NCBI GenBank assembly: GCA_030615805.1
Contig: JAUWYN010000020.1
Coordinates: 1 to 15,427 of the forward strand
Length of the DNA stretch: 15,427 nt
Reading direction: 5' to 3'
DNA from: Hadesarchaea archaeon
GTDB lineage: Archaea; Hadarchaeota; Hadarchaeia; Hadarchaeales; Hadarchaeaceae
The stretch's first letter is position 1; every line of letters starts with the position of its first letter. Below, in pieces: positions 14,059 to 15,427 of this stretch. The notes beneath the pieces were generated by a model. The model was not told where the DNA came from. It was given only the letters and a program-made list of their open reading frames with translations, and did not search any database. A program made the position numbers and the translations under genes.

Positions 14059-15291
14059 ATGATTACAGTGCTCGAGGGCGGCGTGACGAGGGTACCGGGA
14101 TTTCTCGCAGCCGGTGTGCGGGCGGGGGTCAAGCGCCGCGGGCTGGACCTGATGCTGCTCGTCAGCGAGGACGGCCCCGTTGCCGCGGCGGGGACTTTCA
14201 CGACCAACCTGATCAAGGGCGCACCCCTTCTCGTGACGACAAAACATGTGAAGAACGGCGAGCTTGCAGCGGTGGTCGCGAACTCCGGGAGCGCGAACGC
14301 GTACACGGGCAAGTGGGGGCTGCGGGACGCGCGCCGGATGGCCCGCCTCGTGGCGCGCCTGCTGAAACTCCACACCGACGATGTCGCCGTTGCATCGACG
14401 GGCCTTATAGGCTTGCACTTACCCATGCGGAAGATCGAGACTGGAATCCGCGCGGCCGTCGAGGAGCTCTCGAACTCGCGCGAGGCGAGCCTGAATGCAG
14501 TTAAGGCGATCATGACCACCGACACCACGCCCAAGGAAATTGCGGTTCGAGTCGACCTCGGAGATGGAACGCCCGTAACCATCGCGGGCATAGCGAAGGG
14601 CGCCGGCATGATCCACCCAAATCTACAAACCGCAACCATGCTCGCGTTCATCGTCACCGACGCCGTGGTGAGCTCTGCGGCGCTCCGGGCTGCGCTCCAG
14701 AACTCGATCGATCAAAGCTTCAACATGATCAACATCGACAACGAAACCAGCACTAACGATATGGTGCTCGCGCTCGCGAACGGGCGCGCAAAAAATCGTC
14801 CCATCACGCTCAAGCACCCGGATAAGCAGTTCCAGGCCGGGCTCGACGAGGTGCTCACCGAGCTCGCGTGGATGATCGCCAAGGATGGGGAGGGGGCTTC
14901 GCACCTGATCGAGGTTCAGGTGAAGAACGCGCGAAACAAGGGGGACGCGCGCCGTGCTGCCTTAGCCGTTGCCGGATCGAACTTGGTCAAGGCCGCGATA
15001 TTCGGGCGCGACCCCAACTACGGCCGGGTCATCGCCGCGCTCGGCTACTCGGGGGCGTGGTTCGACCCGTCCAAACTCAGCCTAGAACTCGTGAGCGATC
15101 GGGGGCGCGTCGATCTCGTCAAGCGTGGCAAGCCGAGGCCCTGGCGAGCGATCAGGCGGGCGCGTGACTTGATGCGCAGCAGGGAGATCGAAATCCACGT
15201 CGACCTCGCCGCGGGAAAAGCCTGCGCCACAGCTTGGGGATGCGACCTGACCTACGACTACGTGCGGATTAACGCGAAGTACACGACCTAG
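14059..15291 (+). CDS. argJ: Glutamate N-acetyltransferase / ornithine acetyltransferase
   Basis: This enzyme transfers the acetyl group from N-acetylornithine to glutamate, closing the acetyl cycle of arginine synthesis; some members also use acetyl-CoA. The 410 residues are typical. The N-terminal half has PGFLAAGV (13-20), TFTTN (46-50) and NSGSANAYTG (75-84). Self-cleavage creates alpha and beta chains at the ATML motif (192-195), with Thr193 as the new N-terminal nucleophile. DNETSTND follows at 228-234, GRDPNYGR at 316-323, and the C terminus YVRINAKYTT is exact for the family. Two extra residues (Gln-Thr) stand just before ATML compared with the usual HPNMATML. The ATG at 14059 is preceded by GGTG with a five-base spacer; an out-of-frame ATG at 14055 overlaps it. 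It is separated from argC by 150 bases and appears to have its own promoter. Confidence 0.95.
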   Translation: MITVLEGGVTRVPGFLAAGVRAGVKRRGLDLMLLVSEDGPVAAAGTFTTNLIKGAPLLVTTKHVKNGELAAVVANSGSANAYTGKWGLRDARRMARLVARLLKLHTDDVAVASTGLIGLHLPMRKIETGIRAAVEELSNSREASLNAVKAIMTTDTTPKEIAVRVDLGDGTPVTIAGIAKGAGMIHPNLQTATMLAFIVTDAVVSSAALRAALQNSIDQSFNMINIDNETSTNDMVLALANGRAKNRPITLKHPDKQFQAGLDEVLTELAWMIAKDGEGASHLIEVQVKNARNKGDARRAALAVAGSNLVKAAIFGRDPNYGRVIAALGYSGAWFDPSKLSLELVSDRGRVDLVKRGKPRPWRAIRRARDLMRSREIEIHVDLAAGKACATAWGCDLTYDYVRINAKYTT

Positions 15292-15301
15292 TTTAGGCTA
15301 T

Positions 15302-15308
15302 GTTTAAG
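15302..15308 (+). promoter_or_regulatory. TATA-like box before argB
   Basis: GTTTAAG at 15302-15308 is about 26 bases before a predicted start near 15331, giving an 8-base leader to the ATG at 15339, like the short leader predicted for argJ. With only 47 bases between the genes, argB may also be read through from argJ. Weak evidence. Confidence 0.25.
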
Positions 15309-15338
15309 AACATGAAGTTTAATGAAATCAATTCAGTG

Positions 15339-15427
15339 ATGAAAATGCAAGACCGCGCGACGATATTGCTCGAGGCTTTGCCCTACATCCAGCAGTTCCA
15401 CGGCAAGACCATAGTCATCAAGCTCGG
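15339..15427 (+). CDS. argB: Acetylglutamate kinase (5' end only)
   Basis: The gene runs off the window after 29 complete codons. The visible N terminus, with LLEALPYIQQFHGKTIVIKLG, is the characteristic start of acetylglutamate kinase: a first helix followed by the glycine-bearing first strand of the amino-acid-kinase fold. The enzyme phosphorylates N-acetylglutamate with ATP, the second step of arginine synthesis and often the feedback-inhibited one. In-frame ATGs stand at 15300, 15312, 15339 and 15345. I chose 15339 because the N-terminal length then matches the family; 15345 is nearly equal and has GTGATG just upstream. Its place directly after argJ supports the call. LysZ of the LysW pathway is unlikely given argJ. 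Confidence 0.85.
   Translation, partial: MKMQDRATILLEALPYIQQFHGKTIVIKL

Noticed and set aside
14022..14657. A 211-codon open frame on the minus strand opposite argJ
   Set aside because: It covers the argJ promoter and N-terminal half, is rich in Ser/Ala/Arg and shows no motif; it is a shadow of the real gene.
1..15427. CRISPR arrays, tRNA or rRNA genes, insertion sequences, prophage or toxin-antitoxin genes
   Set aside because: No spaced repeats, cloverleaf-like sequences with CCA-stem pattern, transposase motifs or phage proteins were seen on either strand. The coding density leaves little room for them.

Overview
The window looks archaeal. Several starts follow a GGTGA-type ribosome binding site with a four-base spacer, TATA-like boxes lie about 26 bases upstream of short leaders or start codons, and TTG/GTG starts are common. 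The gene content fits an anaerobe that ferments amino acids or peptides: ADP-forming acyl-CoA synthetase, indolepyruvate:ferredoxin oxidoreductase, aldehyde:ferredoxin oxidoreductase and many [4Fe-4S] proteins. The lineage cannot be fixed from this sequence; an uncultured group such as Bathyarchaeia or Hadarchaeota is only a guess.

Layout. (1) 1-3701, plus strand: the 3' end of an ADP-forming acetyl/acyl-CoA synthetase alpha subunit, a small FMN nitroreductase with its own promoter, and iorAB with a 4-base overlap. Together IorAB and the synthetase can turn aryl pyruvates into aryl-acetyl-CoA and then into acid plus ATP. (2) 3702-5125, plus strand: an arsenic resistance unit, acr3-arsR, with a TATA box embedded in a candidate ArsR operator and a probable leaderless start. 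(3) 5138-10069, minus strand: a compact four-gene operon with the order 16-cysteine ferredoxin-like subunit, tungsten/molybdenum aldehyde oxidoreductase, MoaD/ThiS-like ubiquitin-fold protein, and a large GT-C-type membrane protein with an extra soluble domain. The gaps between these genes are 5, 1 and 9 bases. (4) 10222-15427, plus strand: an arginine biosynthesis cluster argG-argH-argC, then a 150-base regulatory gap, argJ, and the start of argB. argG and the aldehyde oxidoreductase operon are divergent and share about 150 bases.

How it works together. IorAB-type enzymes yield acyl-CoA and reduced ferredoxin, and related 2-ketoacid oxidoreductases can release free aldehydes. The aldehyde oxidoreductase complex would oxidise such aldehydes to acids. 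The synthetase harvests the CoA thioester as ATP. The arginine cluster encodes the acetylated-intermediate cycle with ornithine acetyltransferase (ArgJ). No gene-free stretch exceeds 300 bases. I see no RNA genes, CRISPR arrays, insertion sequences or obvious phage genes. I found no convincing wholly new multi-gene system. The most unusual points are the membrane GT-C protein in the aldehyde oxidoreductase operon, the Asp-Gly tail of its MoaD-like protein, a two-residue insertion at the ArgJ self-cleavage site, and a recurring pattern of perfect palindromes laid on or beside TATA boxes.
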